Position numbers and translations under genes: made by a program. The notes beneath the pieces are model-generated. The model was not told where the DNA came from. It did not search any database and saw nothing but the letters and a program-made list of their open reading frames with translations. A stretch of DNA of 64,000 nucleotides, taken from NCBI RefSeq assembly GCF_006538725.1, contig NZ_BJLQ01000007.1, positions 1 to 64,000 on the forward strand. The letters are read 5' to 3'. The stretch is from Cellulomonas gelida (GTDB taxonomy: Bacteria; Actinomycetota; Actinomycetes; Actinomycetales; Cellulomonadaceae). Positions 8,542 through 16,948 of the stretch are shown here, in pieces; position 1 is the first letter of the stretch; each line of letters begins with the position of its first letter.

Positions 8542-10173
8542 CTAGATCGCGTCGGCCGCGGCGCGCTCGATGGCGAGCCCGGCCTCGTACCGGTCGAGGT
8601 AGGCGGCGAACCCGCGCACGTCCTGCGGGTCGGGCGCGACCACGTCGATCTGAGCCTCGCCGAAGACGCGCTCCGCGAGGTAGGTCCCCAGGTCCTGCTC
8701 GGCGGCGTGCTCGAGGTAGGCCGCGAGCACCGCGATCCCCCACGCACCGCCCTCGCCGGCCGCGCTGCCGACCGCCACCGGCGCACCGACCGCGGCCGCG
8801 AGCAGCCGCTGCGCGACCCCCGCGGTGCGGAACAGGCCGCCGTGCGCGAACATCGCGTCGAGCTCGACGCCCTCCGCGGCCAGGACCCGCATGCCGAGGC
8901 TCAGCGTGCCGAACGCGCCGTACACCTGCGTGCGCATGAAGTTGGCCAGCGTCAGGCGGCTGTCGGGCGTCCGCACGAACAGCGGGCGACCCTCGGCCAG
9001 GCCCGTGATCGGCTCGCCGGACAGGTAGTTGTACGCGAGCAGCCCGCCGCCGTCGGCGTCGCCGTCGAGCGCCTCGCGCAGCAGCGCGCCGAACACGTCG
9101 TCGGGGCTCGACGGGTGGCCCAGCGCGGTGGCGAAGCGGCCGAACACGTCCGCCCACTCCGCGAGCTCGCTCGCGCCGTTGTTGCAGTGCACCATCGCGA
9201 CCAGGTCGCCCGACGGCGTCGTGACGAGGTCGAGCTCGTCGTGCACCTGCGTGAGCGGCTTCTCCAGGACGACCATCGCGAAGATCGACGTGCCCACGGA
9301 GATGTTGGCGGTGCGCGGCGCGACCGAGTTGGTCGCGACCATGCCCGTGCCCGCGTCGCCCTCGGGCGGGCACAGCGGCACGCCGGCCGCCAGCGTCCCG
9401 GTCGGGTCGAGCAGGGCCGCGCCCTGCGCGGTCAGTCGTCCGGCGTCCTGGCCCGCGAGCCGCACGGCCGGCAGCAGGTCCACGAGGCGCGTGCCGGGTC
9501 GCCGGTCGGCGACGAGCGTGTCGAACTGGTCGAGCATGCGCGCGTCGTAGTCGCGCGAGCCGGTGTCGATCGGGAACATCCCGGAGGCGTCGCCGACGCC
9601 CAGCACCTTCTCGCCCGTGAGGCGCCAGTGCACGTACCCGGCGAGCGTCGTGACGAACGAGATCTGCGGGACGTGGGGCTCGTCGTCGAGGACGGCCTGG
9701 TACAGGTGCGCGATCGACCAGCGCAGCGGGATGTTGTGCCCCAGCAGCTGCGAGAGCTCGGCGGAGGCCGGGCCCGTGCTGGTGTTGCGCCAGGTCCGGA
9801 ACGGGACGAGCAGCTCGTCGGACGCGTCGAACGCGAGGTAGCCGTGCATCATCGCCGAGACGCCGAGCGCGCCGAACGTGGTGGGCGTGACGCCGTAGCG
9901 CTCCTCGACGTCCGCGACCAGCGACGCGTAGGCGGCCTGCAGCCCGCTCCACACGTCCTCGAGGGAGTACGTCCAGCGGCGGTCGACGAACTGGTTCTCC
10001 CACTCGTGCCCGCCGGCCGCGATCGGCGCGGAGTCGGGCCCGATCAGGCAGGCCTTGATGCGGGTCGACCCCAGCTCGATCCCGAGCGCCGTCCGGCCGG
10101 CGACGATGTCGTCCCGGACCTGCGCCACCGCCGCCTGCTGGTCGACGCCATCCGGCGTCTCGTTCTGGCTCAT
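8542..10173 (-). CDS. araB: Ribulokinase (FGGY-family carbohydrate kinase)
   Basis: The 543-residue kinase phosphorylates L-ribulose at C5 with ATP. The N-terminal phosphate motif GIELGSTRIKACLIG lies near residue 38. The C-terminal FGGY_C half contains AHGGLFRTAGVAQRLL and an ATP-site segment GSAAGEGGAWGIAVLAA. The length fits ribulokinase. I take ATG 10173 (MSQNETPDG), with GAAGGGG upstream, rather than the in-frame ATG 27 nt further up, which lacks a site. It is first in araBDA, and a LacI-type operator lies 54 bp upstream. FGGY kinases are alike in sequence, so the specificity comes mainly from the adjoining araD and araA. Confidence 0.92.
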   Translation of the reverse strand: MSQNETPDGVDQQAAVAQVRDDIVAGRTALGIELGSTRIKACLIGPDSAPIAAGGHEWENQFVDRRWTYSLEDVWSGLQAAYASLVADVEERYGVTPTTFGALGVSAMMHGYLAFDASDELLVPFRTWRNTSTGPASAELSQLLGHNIPLRWSIAHLYQAVLDDEPHVPQISFVTTLAGYVHWRLTGEKVLGVGDASGMFPIDTGSRDYDARMLDQFDTLVADRRPGTRLVDLLPAVRLAGQDAGRLTAQGAALLDPTGTLAAGVPLCPPEGDAGTGMVATNSVAPRTANISVGTSIFAMVVLEKPLTQVHDELDLVTTPSGDLVAMVHCNNGASELAEWADVFGRFATALGHPSSPDDVFGALLREALDGDADGGGLLAYNYLSGEPITGLAEGRPLFVRTPDSRLTLANFMRTQVYGAFGTLSLGMRVLAAEGVELDAMFAHGGLFRTAGVAQRLLAAAVGAPVAVGSAAGEGGAWGIAVLAAYLEHAAEQDLGTYLAERVFGEAQIDVVAPDPQDVRGFAAYLDRYEAGLAIERAAADAI

Positions 10174-10226
10174 CGCGCCCCTTCGCACGTTCCTGTCCAC
10201 TTCCCCTGTCGGGGCGACTGCTCGAT

Positions 10227-10238
10227 GTTAACGCTCAC
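10227..10238. promoter_or_regulatory. LacI-type operator of araBDA
   Basis: GTTAACGCTCAC is identical to the site at 239-250 and closely related to those at 219, 6040 and 34155. Its place 54 bp before the araB ATG fits repression of the catabolic operon when arabinose is absent. Confidence 0.65.
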
Positions 10239-10265
10239 ACGGCCCCAGGTACACACCGCGTCCCT

Positions 10266-10280
10266 GTCGAGATTCTCGAC
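10266..10280. repeat. 15-bp perfect palindrome upstream of araB
   Basis: GTCGAGA and TCTCGAC flank a single central base. It lies 28 bp further upstream of araB than the LacI-type site and before the terminator of the GH127 operon. It could be a second operator or activator site; nothing else in the window matches it that I noticed. Confidence 0.35.
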
Positions 10281-10318
10281 CATTCTTCCGACACTCGCGA
10301 CGGTCGACCGACGAGCGC

Positions 10319-10366
10319 GGCGGCGACGTGGCGCACCGTCGCGCACGGTGCCGCCTCGTCGCCGCC
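10319..10366 (-). terminator. Terminator of the importer-GH127 operon
   Basis: An outer 10-bp stem (GGCGGCGACG, 10319-10328, with 10357-10366) encloses an inner 7-bp stem (GCACCGT, 10333-10339, with 10345-10351). It lies 96 bp beyond the GH127 stop and ends that transcript before araB begins. Confidence 0.6.
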
Positions 10367-10461
10367 GCGCGTCGACCTCCTGCACGCCCCTCACCTGCAC
10401 CGGGACCGAGCACAGGCTCGGCCGGGCGAGGGAGCGGCGCCGTTCGTGCTCCTACCTTCCG

Positions 10462-12360
10462 CTAGCCCTGCGGGATCCACACCCGCATCGTCGACGGGCC
10501 CCGGTTGGCCCAGGAGTAGTACGGGACGAGGGCCGCCGTGAGCGTGTCGCCCTCGGCGCGTCCCGTGCCGTGCTCGGCGTAGGGCCACGCACGGTCGTCG
10601 TGCTCGACGCGCCGCAGGGCGACGTGCGCCCGGCCGTCCACGTCGTGCGCGGTCGGCTCGGCGAGCACCACGTCGTCCACCTCGAGGCCGTCCGGCAGGT
10701 CCGTCGACTCGAGGCACAGGACCAGCGGCCCGCGCTCGAACGCGAGGCACCCGCGCACGGCGTCGATCCGCTGGTCGGGCGCGGTCACGCGCACGCGCAT
10801 CGGCAGCGAGAGGCGCACCTCCTCGCCCGCACGCAGGTCGCTCACGCGGGCCACCGCACCCGGTACGGGCACGCCGTCGAGCGTCGCGGACCCCTGCGCC
10901 CACGAGGGCACGCGCAGCGAGAGCTCCCAGGGGCCCTCGGGCGCCTCGACCACCCGCACGACGACGTCGCCGTCGTCGGGATAGCGCGTGGCGACCGCGA
11001 GCCGCACGTCGCCGCCCGACAGGCGCGTCTGGATCGAGCACGGCGCGAGCTGGTGGATCTGGACGCCCGCGTCGGTCGCGGTCGCGACGTACCCGGCGAG
11101 CGAGGCGAACGTGCGCGCCACGTTCGTCGGGCAGCACGACACCTCGAACCACGGCGCGCGCAGCCGCGACAGCGCGCGCGGGCTCACCTCGTCGGCCTCC
11201 GCCTCCTGCCCCGGGACCCGCTTGTGCAGCGGGTTCGTGTAGAAGAACGCCCGGCCGTCCGCCGCAGGCGACGTCGCGACCACGTTGTACAGCGCCCGCT
11301 CGACGACGTCGCCGTACGACAGGTCGCCCGTCGCGAGCGCGAGGCGCCACGCGACCATGACCGACCCGACGCCCGCGCACGTCTCGCAGTAGGAACGGTC
11401 CGGCGGGAGCTCGAAGTCGTCGCCGTACGCCTCGTCCTGGTGGTGCGAGCCCATGCCGCCCGTGAGGTACGTGCGCCGGGCCAGCGTGGTCGCGAACTGC
11501 CCGCGGGCCGCGTCGAGCAGCTCGTCGTCCTTGGTCTCGAGCGCGAGGTCGACGACGCCCGCGGTCAGGTACAGCGCGCGCACGGCGTGACCGCGCAGCA
11601 CGGTGGCCTCCCGGACGGGGATGTCGTCCTGGAAGTACTCGCGACCGAACTCGATGTCCGGCAGCGTGCCGGTCCCCCGCCGCTCGACGAACAGCTTGGC
11701 GAGCGCCAGGTACCGCTCGACGCCCGTCGCGCGGTACAGCTCGACGAGGGCGACCTCGACCTCCGCGTGGCCGCACACCGACTGGATGCCGTCCGGCCCG
11801 AAGGCCTCGCACATGTGGTCCGCGGCGCGCAGCGCGACCCGCACCAGCGTGTCGTCGTGCCCCGAGCGCAGCCGGGCGACCGCCGCCTGGATCAGGTGCC
11901 CGTAGCAGTAGAGCTCGTGGCCCCACGCCAGGTCGCTGTAGCGCGGCGCCTGGCCGGGCCGGCCGTACTTCGTCGAGAGGTAGCCGTCGGGCTCCTGCAC
12001 GCGCTCGAACATCTGCGCGAGCTCCTGGATCCGCGCCTCGAGGTGCGGGTCACCGGTGCGGGCCACCTCCCACGCCATGGCCTCGACGAGCTTGTAGACG
12101 TCGGAGTCCGAGAACTCGCGGCCGGTGCGCGTCGCGGCGACGGAGCCCTCGGCCGCCGCGGCGAAGTTGTCGATCCACCCGACCCGCTGCTCCCACTCGT
12201 CGCAGTGGTCGATGGTCGCCGTCGCATTCACGTGCTGACGCTCGCCCCAGAAGCCACCGGTGATGGTCACCTCGTCGAGCCCGAGCGGTCGGAGCACGCC
12301 CGCGCCCGGGAGAGCGGGGGCCACGACGCCGTGTGTGTCGTTGCTGAGAATCGTGATCAT
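10462..12360 (-). CDS. GH127 beta-L-arabinofuranosidase
   Basis: The 632-residue protein has no signal peptide, so it acts in the cytoplasm, probably releasing L-arabinose from imported beta-arabino-oligosaccharides. It begins with the family-typical VTITGGFWGERQ. The characterised GH127 enzyme HypBA1 uses a zinc-bound Cys3-Glu site. The equivalents here are visible as Glu326 and Cys328 in YCETCAG and the Cys409-Cys410 pair in SCCPTN. The (alpha/alpha)6 barrel covers roughly residues 20-430 and is followed by beta-sandwich domains. The ATG at 12360 overlaps the stop codon of the upstream permease (ATGA), so it is the fourth gene of the importer operon. Close relatives include GH146; the Cys-Cys motif supports the GH127-type fold and mechanism. 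Confidence 0.9.
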   Translation of the reverse strand: MITILSNDTHGVVAPALPGAGVLRPLGLDEVTITGGFWGERQHVNATATIDHCDEWEQRVGWIDNFAAAAEGSVAATRTGREFSDSDVYKLVEAMAWEVARTGDPHLEARIQELAQMFERVQEPDGYLSTKYGRPGQAPRYSDLAWGHELYCYGHLIQAAVARLRSGHDDTLVRVALRAADHMCEAFGPDGIQSVCGHAEVEVALVELYRATGVERYLALAKLFVERRGTGTLPDIEFGREYFQDDIPVREATVLRGHAVRALYLTAGVVDLALETKDDELLDAARGQFATTLARRTYLTGGMGSHHQDEAYGDDFELPPDRSYCETCAGVGSVMVAWRLALATGDLSYGDVVERALYNVVATSPAADGRAFFYTNPLHKRVPGQEAEADEVSPRALSRLRAPWFEVSCCPTNVARTFASLAGYVATATDAGVQIHQLAPCSIQTRLSGGDVRLAVATRYPDDGDVVVRVVEAPEGPWELSLRVPSWAQGSATLDGVPVPGAVARVSDLRAGEEVRLSLPMRVRVTAPDQRIDAVRGCLAFERGPLVLCLESTDLPDGLEVDDVVLAEPTAHDVDGRAHVALRRVEHDDRAWPYAEHGTGRAEGDTLTAALVPYYSWANRGPSTMRVWIPQG

Positions 12361-13181
12361 CCCTTCAGGGCACCGGACATGAATCCGTTGACGTAGTGGC
12401 GCTGCAGCACGAGGAACAGGAAGATGCACGGCACCGTGAGGATCACGACGCCTGCCTGAGTCGCGCCGTAGTCGATGACACCCATGACCTGCTGGCGCAT
12501 GTTCACCATCGCGAGCGGCAGGGGCTGGTTGTCCCCGCCGACGAGGAACAGCGGGACCATGAAGTCGTTCCACGCTGCGAGGAAGGCGAACAGGCCGACC
12601 GTGATGAGCCCGGGCTTGACGGCGAACAGCAGCACCCGGCGCAGCGCGCCGAACGAGCCGCAGCCGTCGACGAGCGCGGCCTCCTCCATCTCCTTGGGCA
12701 CGGCCTCGAACGAGATGCGCATCATGAAGGTCGCGAACGGCAGCTGGAACACGGCCAGCACCAGCCCGACGCCGATGAGCGAGTTGTTGAGGTGGATCGC
12801 CTTGAGCCACGTCATGAGCGGGATCAGCAACGTCGCGTACGGGACCATGAGGATCGCGAGCGTGAGCAGGAACAGGACGTTCTTGCCCGGGAAGCTGAAC
12901 CGCGCGAACGCGTACCCGCCGAACGTCGACGCCACGAGCGTGACGACCACCGCGGTCGCGCTGATCACGAGCGAGTTGCCGAGGTAGGTCCACAGACCGG
13001 CCTGGTAGTTCACCACCGTCTCGTAGTTGCCGAACCCGAAGCCGCTGACCTGGTTCGACCCCGGCTGCGCCGAGACCGAGCTGATCGCGGTCCAGATGAT
13101 CGGGTACAGGAAGATCACGGCGAGCCCGCCGGTCAGCACGTAGAACGGCGTGCGCGTCAGGCCCTGGGCGAGGCGGCTCAT
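12357..13181 (-). CDS. ABC sugar importer permease, MalG-type
   Basis: This 274-residue inner-membrane subunit has about six transmembrane helices, starting with FYVLTGGLAVIFLYPIIWTA. It carries the EAA loop of binding-protein-dependent permeases (EMEEAALVDGCGSFGALRRV), which docks the ATPase. It ends with YVNGFMSGALKG, typical of MalG/UgpE-like proteins. The ATG at 13181 overlaps the stop of the other permease (ATGA). No ATPase gene is present in the operon; as in many actinobacteria, a shared MsiK-type ATPase elsewhere probably powers it. Confidence 0.93.
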   Translation of the reverse strand: MSRLAQGLTRTPFYVLTGGLAVIFLYPIIWTAISSVSAQPGSNQVSGFGFGNYETVVNYQAGLWTYLGNSLVISATAVVVTLVASTFGGYAFARFSFPGKNVLFLLTLAILMVPYATLLIPLMTWLKAIHLNNSLIGVGLVLAVFQLPFATFMMRISFEAVPKEMEEAALVDGCGSFGALRRVLLFAVKPGLITVGLFAFLAAWNDFMVPLFLVGGDNQPLPLAMVNMRQQVMGVIDYGATQAGVVILTVPCIFLFLVLQRHYVNGFMSGALKG

Positions 13182-14158
13182 CGCTTGACCCCCTTCTTCT
13201 TCGCGCCCGTCCCGTCGTCGCTGCCCTGCAGCGCGCGGAGCTGGACGACGTTGATGACGACGAGGGCGAGCAGCACGATCACCGACAGCGCGGCGGCCAT
13301 GCCGAGGTCGCGCTTGGACTCGAAGGCCAGGTTGTAGACGAGCTGGACGACGGTCATGGTCGAGGAGTCCGGACCGCCCTTGGTCAGGATGTAGAACTGG
13401 TCGAACGCCAGCAGCGAGCCTGTGACGCACATGATCGTGGAGAGCGCGAGCGACGGCCGCAGCAGCGGGATGGTGATGCTCCGGAACATCTGGGAGCGCG
13501 AGGCGCCGTCGATGCGCGCCGCCTCGTAGACCTCGCCCGGGATGGACTGCAGGCCGACGAGCAGCAGCAGCATGTAGAAGCCCGCGAACCGCCAGACGAT
13601 GAGGATCACGGTCGACCACAGCGCGCCGGTCGGCGTGCCGAGGGGGGACACGACACCCTCGGTGAGGCCGAGCTTGTCGAGCAGCGGGGCGATCGGCCCC
13701 ACCTGCGGCGAGTACATCGCGTAGAACAGCAGCGAGGCTGACGCGAGGCCGAGCGCGGTCGGCAGCAGGAACGTGGTGCGCAGGAACGCGCGCCACCGGC
13801 TGGCCTCCTGCACGAGGAACGCCAGGCCCAGCCCGAGGCCGATGAGCAGCACGGTCGCGATGACCGTGTACTTCAGCGTGAACCAGATGGCCGGCCAGAA
13901 GAGCCGGTGGTCCACGACGTCCGTGTAGTTGTCGGGCATGTTGACGCCCTTGTTGCCCGCGAGCAGGGGCCAGTCGGCGCCCGACATGAAGAACACGAGG
14001 ACGACGGGGATCACGAAGAAGACGAGGACGAGCGCCGCGGTGGGGCTCGCGTACGCCCAGGCGCGCAGGCTGCGCTTGGCGCTGGCCTTGCGCGGGCGGC
14101 GGGGCGGCGTGCTGGACGCGCCCGCGGCCGCGGGTGGGGACTGCTGTGTGAGGGTCAT
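13178..14158 (-). CDS. ABC sugar importer permease, MalF-type
   Basis: The 326-residue membrane protein has a Pro/Arg/Lys-rich cytoplasmic N-terminus, then about six helices beginning with YASPTAALVLVFFVIPVVLV. The EAA loop is visible as YEAARIDGASRSQMFRSI near residue 235. It pairs with the MalG-type subunit immediately downstream to form the channel. The ATG at 14158 (MTLTQQSP) is preceded by GGGAGCTCAGC. The gene lies 86 bp after the solute-binding gene, and a strong stem-loop (14199-14235) sits in that gap. Confidence 0.92.
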   Translation of the reverse strand: MTLTQQSPPAAAGASSTPPRRPRKASAKRSLRAWAYASPTAALVLVFFVIPVVLVFFMSGADWPLLAGNKGVNMPDNYTDVVDHRLFWPAIWFTLKYTVIATVLLIGLGLGLAFLVQEASRWRAFLRTTFLLPTALGLASASLLFYAMYSPQVGPIAPLLDKLGLTEGVVSPLGTPTGALWSTVILIVWRFAGFYMLLLLVGLQSIPGEVYEAARIDGASRSQMFRSITIPLLRPSLALSTIMCVTGSLLAFDQFYILTKGGPDSSTMTVVQLVYNLAFESKRDLGMAAALSVIVLLALVVINVVQLRALQGSDDGTGAKKKGVKR

Positions 14159-14198
14159 GCTGAGCTCCCGTTGCGGGTTCCGACGCTGCCGGGGTGGC

Positions 14199-14235
14199 GT
14201 GCGGCGGCCGCCGTCAGGGGTGGCGGCCGCCGCAC
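14199..14235 (-). other. Stem-loop between solute-binding and permease genes
   Basis: A perfect 14-bp GC stem (14199-14212 with 14222-14235) and a 9-nt loop lie directly after the solute-binding stop codon and 41 bp before the permease start. Such intercistronic hairpins often attenuate transcription or stabilise upstream mRNA, giving more binding protein than channel. Here that role is inferred. Confidence 0.6.
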
Positions 14236-14244
14236 GTCCGTCGG

Positions 14245-15576
14245 TTACTGCGAGAGGATCTCGGTGACGGCGTCGTTGTCGGCGTCGACCGTGTTGGTCG
14301 CCTCGAACGTCGCGTTGCGGATCATCGTCACGAACGGGCTGCCCGAGGCGTTGAACGCTTCGGCGAAGTACGCGGCCACGGGGGTGCGGCCGTTCGGGAT
14401 CGCCTCGGCGGCCACGGCCGCGACCGGGTCGCTCTTGGTGAACTCGTTCTCCAGCAGCGAGTTGCGGGATACGACGTCGCCGGCCTTGGCCACGACCTCG
14501 AGCTGGGTCTCCTCGGAGACCATCCACGCGAGGTAGTTCCACGCCTGCTCGACGTTCTTCGAGTCCTTCGAGATGCCCATGGCGTCACCGCCGAGGAACG
14601 TCGAGGTGCCACCGTCGACGCCCGGGATCGGGCCGACGCCGACGTCGATGCCCGCCTCGATCGCCGCGGCGACGACCGTGTTCGGGTACTGCATGACGCC
14701 GACGTTGCCGCCCTGGAACGGGGCGACCCAGGTCGCGCCGGTCTCCTCCTTGGAGCCCGCACCGATCGCACCGGACTTGTTCAGGTCGGCGTAGATCCCG
14801 TACAGCTCCTTGGCGGCGTCGCTCGCGAGCAGCGACTCGGTGCCGTCGGCCGACAGGACCTCCTCGCCCGAGGCCCAGATGCTCGGGAACCAGGTGAACA
14901 CGAGGCAGCCACCACAGTTGCCGCCGTAGTACGTGCCGGAGACGCCGTCCTTCTTGAGGTCGGCGACCGCCTGGGCCTGCTCCTTGAACTCGGCCATCGT
15001 CGTCGGGCCGGCCTCGGGGTCGAGGCCCGCCTCGCGGTAGAGGTCCTTGTTCCAGACCATGACCGAGATGTCCTGGACGAACGGCAGGGTGTGCATCGCG
15101 CCGTCGACCGTGCCCGCGTCGATGTGGCCCGAGGAGATGTCGTCCTTGAACGGCAGCGAGCCGATCTCGTCGGTGATCTCCGTGAACAGGCCGTTGTCGA
15201 CCCAGTAGGGCACGCGCACGACGTCGCCCGCGAGCAGGTCGGGCAGCTCGCCGTTGGCGGCCGCGCCACCGACCTTCGACTCCATGTCGTCGTTCGGGAT
15301 GATCTCGAGCTTGACCTGGTTCTTGTGGCTCGCGTTGTACGCCTTCACGAGGCGCGTCGCCTGCGCCTCGAGCGGTGCGCGCGTCCACATCGTCAGCTCG
15401 GTGCCGTCGTCGACGCCGATCTCGGCGGCCGCCGACTCACCGCCGCCCTTCGTCGGATCGGGCGTCGCGCTCTTGTCGTCGTCGCCGCTGCACGCCGTCA
15501 GACCCGCGAGCGCGATGCCCGCGACGGCCAGACCAGCCACCAAGCGCGTACGCCCGCGAGGGTGGACCTTCCTCAT
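14245..15576 (-). CDS. Extracellular sugar-binding lipoprotein of the ABC importer
   Basis: The 443-residue family 1 solute-binding protein has a lipoprotein signal ending at Cys29 (LAGLTAC) and a Ser/Asp/Gly linker. The mature domain begins ELTMWTRAPLEAQATRL and contains the hinge-region segments MVWNKDLYREAGL and EQAWNYLAW typical of family 1. An unusual GGNCGGC segment near residue 215 puts two cysteines close together. The ATG at 15576 has a GAGGAGAGG site. It is first in an operon with two permeases and GH127, so the likely ligand is a beta-arabino-oligosaccharide, by inference. The divergent lacI gene and the shared operator at 15672-15692 indicate local control. Confidence 0.92.
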   Translation of the reverse strand: MRKVHPRGRTRLVAGLAVAGIALAGLTACSGDDDKSATPDPTKGGGESAAAEIGVDDGTELTMWTRAPLEAQATRLVKAYNASHKNQVKLEIIPNDDMESKVGGAAANGELPDLLAGDVVRVPYWVDNGLFTEITDEIGSLPFKDDISSGHIDAGTVDGAMHTLPFVQDISVMVWNKDLYREAGLDPEAGPTTMAEFKEQAQAVADLKKDGVSGTYYGGNCGGCLVFTWFPSIWASGEEVLSADGTESLLASDAAKELYGIYADLNKSGAIGAGSKEETGATWVAPFQGGNVGVMQYPNTVVAAAIEAGIDVGVGPIPGVDGGTSTFLGGDAMGISKDSKNVEQAWNYLAWMVSEETQLEVVAKAGDVVSRNSLLENEFTKSDPVAAVAAEAIPNGRTPVAAYFAEAFNASGSPFVTMIRNATFEATNTVDADNDAVTEILSQ

Positions 15577-15671
15577 TTTTGCCTCTCCTCAGCAATTCGA
15601 CGTTGAAGATGCTGTCCGGCCCTCTGCGGAGACGACCGGGTACTTCGAGGTTCTGCCGTTCCGTCGTTGTC

Positions 15672-15692
15672 GAAACCAACGAAATGGTTTTC
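15672..15692. promoter_or_regulatory. Inverted repeat, probable operator of the importer operon
   Basis: GAAACCA (15672-15678) and TGGTTTTC (15685-15692) form an inverted repeat with a 6-bp spacer. The repeat covers the predicted start site (near 15690) of the minus-strand promoter at 15697-15726. Its sequence differs from the GTGAGCGYTMAC motif of the other arabinose units, so the divergent LacI protein is the natural candidate to bind it. Confidence 0.55.
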
Positions 15693-15696
15693 CGTG

Positions 15697-15726
15697 ACCC
15701 TAGCGGAGGTCGCCCGCTGACGTCAA
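15697..15726 (-). promoter_or_regulatory. Promoter of the importer-GH127 operon
   Basis: On the minus strand, TTGACG (-35, 15721-15726) and TAGGGT (-10, 15697-15702) are 18 bp apart. The same TAGGGT hexamer serves as the candidate -10 of two GH43 genes (21357-21362 and 34148-34153). Confidence 0.6.
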
Positions 15727-15740
15727 TCACGCGAACCGTC

Positions 15741-15768
15741 TTCATTTTGCGGCAACTATCGCTACGAT
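15741..15768 (+). promoter_or_regulatory. Promoter of the divergent lacI gene, probably giving a leaderless mRNA
   Basis: TTCATT (15741-15746) and TACGAT (-10, 15763-15768) are 16 bp apart. The -10 ends 6 bp before the ATG at 15775 and there is no Shine-Dalgarno sequence. This is the classic layout of a leaderless actinobacterial transcript. Confidence 0.5.
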
Positions 15769-15774
15769 CGCCGC

Positions 15775-16839
15775 ATGAACGAGGACGTCGAGGGGGACCG
15801 CCCGCAGCGGGCGGCGAAACGACCCGATGAAGGCTTTCAGGGTCGCAGGACGACGACGCTGTCGGACGTCGCCCGCCTCGCGGGCGTGTCGATCGCGACG
15901 GCGTCCAAGGCCCTGAACGGACGCGCGCAGGTACGCGCGGAGACGCGCACCAAGGTGCTGGCCGCCGCCGAGCAGCTCTCGTTCTCCCCCAACGGCCTCG
16001 CGCGCAGCCTGCTGTCCGGACGCTCCGGGACGGTCGGGCTGGTCACGCACGACCTCGAGGGCCGGTTCTCGATCCCCACGCTCATGGGCGCCGAGGACGC
16101 ATTCGGCTCGGGCAAGGTCTCGGTCCTGCTGTGCGACGCGCGCGGCGACTCCATCCGCGAGCAGCACCACATCCAGGCGCTGCTCGGCCGGCGGGTCGAC
16201 GGGCTGATCATCGTGGGCGCGCGCCCCGACCCGCGGCCCTCGCTCGGCAACATGCCCGTGCCGGTGGTCTACGCGTACGCGCCGTCCGACGACCCGCAGG
16301 ACTGCTCGCTCGTCACCGACAACGTCGGCGGCGGGCGCATGGGCGTCGAGCACCTCGTCGCGTGCGGACGCACGCGCATCGCGATCATCTCCGGCGACGC
16401 GAGCTACGGCGCCGCGAAGGACCGGGTGATCGGCGCCCAGCAGGCGCTCGACGAGGCCGGGCTCGAGCTCGTCGGCGGGCAGGCGCTGTTCGGCGCGTGG
16501 ACCGAGGACTGGGGCCGCGGCGCCATGCGCGGCCTGCTCGCCAAGCACCCCGACGTCGACGCGGTCCTGTGCGGCTCGGACCAGATCGCGCGCGGCTGCC
16601 TCGACGCGCTGCGCGAGTCCGGTCGCGAGGTCCCGCAGGACGTCGCGGTCATGGGCCACGACAACTGGGAGGTCCTCGCGAGCAACGCCCGGCCCCCGCT
16701 GACCAGCATCGACATGAACCTCGAGGAGCTCGGCCGGCGCGCCGCCGCGCGCCTGTTCGAGGCCATGGAGGGCAACCCGGCCCACGGCATCGAGACGATC
16801 CCGTGCCGGCTGGCGCTGCGGAGCTCCACCGCCTCCTGA
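15775..16839 (+). CDS. LacI-family transcriptional regulator of the importer-GH127 operon
   Basis: The 354-residue repressor has an N-terminal helix-turn-helix, TTTLSDVARLAGVSIATASK, near residues 26-45, and the hinge-helix segment SFSPNGLARSLLSG. The periplasmic-binding-protein-like sensor domain follows, with typical landmarks DGLIIVGARP, GAQQALDEAGLEL and VAVMGHDNWEVL. The last residues resemble the LRSS-type end of the family. It is divergent from the sugar-binding gene, with a 198-bp control region that holds promoters for both genes and one inverted repeat. It probably represses the importer operon and itself, and an arabino-oligosaccharide is the likely inducer. The ATG is supported by the leaderless promoter arrangement. 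Confidence 0.9.
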   Translation: MNEDVEGDRPQRAAKRPDEGFQGRRTTTLSDVARLAGVSIATASKALNGRAQVRAETRTKVLAAAEQLSFSPNGLARSLLSGRSGTVGLVTHDLEGRFSIPTLMGAEDAFGSGKVSVLLCDARGDSIREQHHIQALLGRRVDGLIIVGARPDPRPSLGNMPVPVVYAYAPSDDPQDCSLVTDNVGGGRMGVEHLVACGRTRIAIISGDASYGAAKDRVIGAQQALDEAGLELVGGQALFGAWTEDWGRGAMRGLLAKHPDVDAVLCGSDQIARGCLDALRESGREVPQDVAVMGHDNWEVLASNARPPLTSIDMNLEELGRRAAARLFEAMEGNPAHGIETIPCRLALRSSTAS

Positions 16840-16870
16840 CCCGCCGGCCGACCTCGGACGCCGTAGAGAC

Positions 16871-16902
16871 GGACGGGCGGGCCCCGAAGGACCCGCCCGT
16901 CC
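16871..16902. terminator. Bidirectional terminator between lacI and the GH43 gene
   Basis: An 11-bp perfect stem (GGACGGGCGGG, 16871-16881, with 16892-16902) and a 10-nt loop lie between the convergent stops at 16839 and 16949. Confidence 0.75.
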
Positions 16903-16948
16903 GCGAGCCGGCGCGCCGACCCTCACATCAGCGCGCCGGCCGTCGAGG

